Shown piece by piece: positions 6,178 to 6,401 of a stretch of 6,401 nt of DNA (the first letter of the stretch is position 1; the number at the start of each line of letters is the position of its first letter). This DNA comes from Flavobacteriales bacterium UBA1112 (GTDB taxonomy: Bacteria > Bacteroidota > Bacteroidia > Flavobacteriales_D > Sanyastnellaceae), in the NCBI GenBank assembly GCA_002313415.1, contig DCBH01000124.1:1-6401 (forward strand). Reading direction: 5' to 3'. The position numbers and the translations under genes are program-made. The notes below the pieces were generated by a model. The model did not search any database and was not told where the DNA came from. It saw only the letters and a program-made list of their open reading frames with translations.

Positions 6178-6401
6178 ATGAGCAAATACGACAAGTACCT
6201 TCAAGAAATTGAAACCCGCAAACTCGAGGGATTGCATCCCAAACCCATCGACGAGGCGGCGCTTGTGAATGAACTCATCGTCCAAATCAAAGATCCAAAC
6301 CATCCCGAGCGCGAGGCATCTTTGAATTTTTTCATCTACAATGTGCTTCCAGGTACGACAAGTGCCGCAGGATCAAAAGCAGCTTTCCTGAAGGAAATCA
6401 T
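6178..6401 (+). CDS. acnB: Aconitate hydratase B, N-terminal part (partial)
   Basis: The first 74 codons of a gene that runs off the window. The protein starts MSKYDKYLQEIETRKLEGLHPKP and continues through NFFIYNVLPGTTSAAG and KAAFLKEI. This matches the N-terminal HEAT-like domain of aconitase B (bifunctional aconitate hydratase 2/2-methylisocitrate dehydratase), particularly the GLHPKPID and LPGTTSAAG blocks. The full enzyme, about 860-930 residues, isomerises citrate and isocitrate in the TCA cycle with a 4Fe-4S cluster whose cysteine ligands lie outside the window. In-frame ATGs at 6157 and 6139 would add 7 or 13 residues (MAFQTKT, or MGPHLD before it); the 6178 start is chosen because homologues begin with the YxxYLxEIExRK helix. 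It is divergent from pdeM. Confidence 0.88.
   Translation, partial: MSKYDKYLQEIETRKLEGLHPKPIDEAALVNELIVQIKDPNHPEREASLNFFIYNVLPGTTSAAGSKAAFLKEI

Overview
The window looks like an ordinary chromosomal stretch of a Bacteroidota bacterium, most likely Flavobacteriales-like, of moderate GC content. Three things point there. The cysteine synthase-like, FtsX-like permease, NamZ (DUF1343), DUF2490 and AcnB proteins all resemble Bacteroidota forms as I remember them. No gene has a clear Shine-Dalgarno sequence. Several starts are preceded by octamers close to the Bacteroidota -7 promoter consensus TAnnTTTG. No rRNA, tRNA, CRISPR array, transposase, integrase or phage gene is visible. Coding density is very high; the longest gene-free stretch is the 115 bp between pdeM and acnB.

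Layout. Positions 1-197 hold the last 64 codons of ornithine aminotransferase (rocD). Its stop overlaps the start (ATGA) of a DUF2490 outer-membrane barrel protein (194-940). Eight bases on, convergent, is a PLP-dependent cysteine synthase/cystathionine beta-synthase-type enzyme (949-1929, minus). A 62 bp divergent promoter region separates it from a plus-strand run: an FtsX/LolC-type ABC permease (1992-3470), the exo-beta-N-acetylmuramidase NamZ (3545-4804) and a small lipoprotein of unknown function (4844-5356). The lipoprotein gene overlaps tail-to-tail by 23 bp with pdeM, a metallophosphoesterase (5334-6062, minus). A second divergent gap leads into the first 74 codons of acnB (6178 to the window end).

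How the genes relate. The plus-strand run has an envelope theme: a lipoprotein- or MacB-type permease, a secreted muropeptide/MurNAc-releasing glycosidase and a lipoprotein. The flanking genes are central metabolism (ornithine/arginine catabolism, sulfur amino acids, TCA cycle) and DNA repair. I see no convincing novel multi-gene system. The points most worth a second look are an apparent extra segment of about 75-80 residues in the periplasmic domain of the permease, the near-mirror-image short-leader or leaderless starts of the divergent pair, the unknown lipoprotein, and a pdeM gene without its usual ligase/exonuclease/helicase partners in view.
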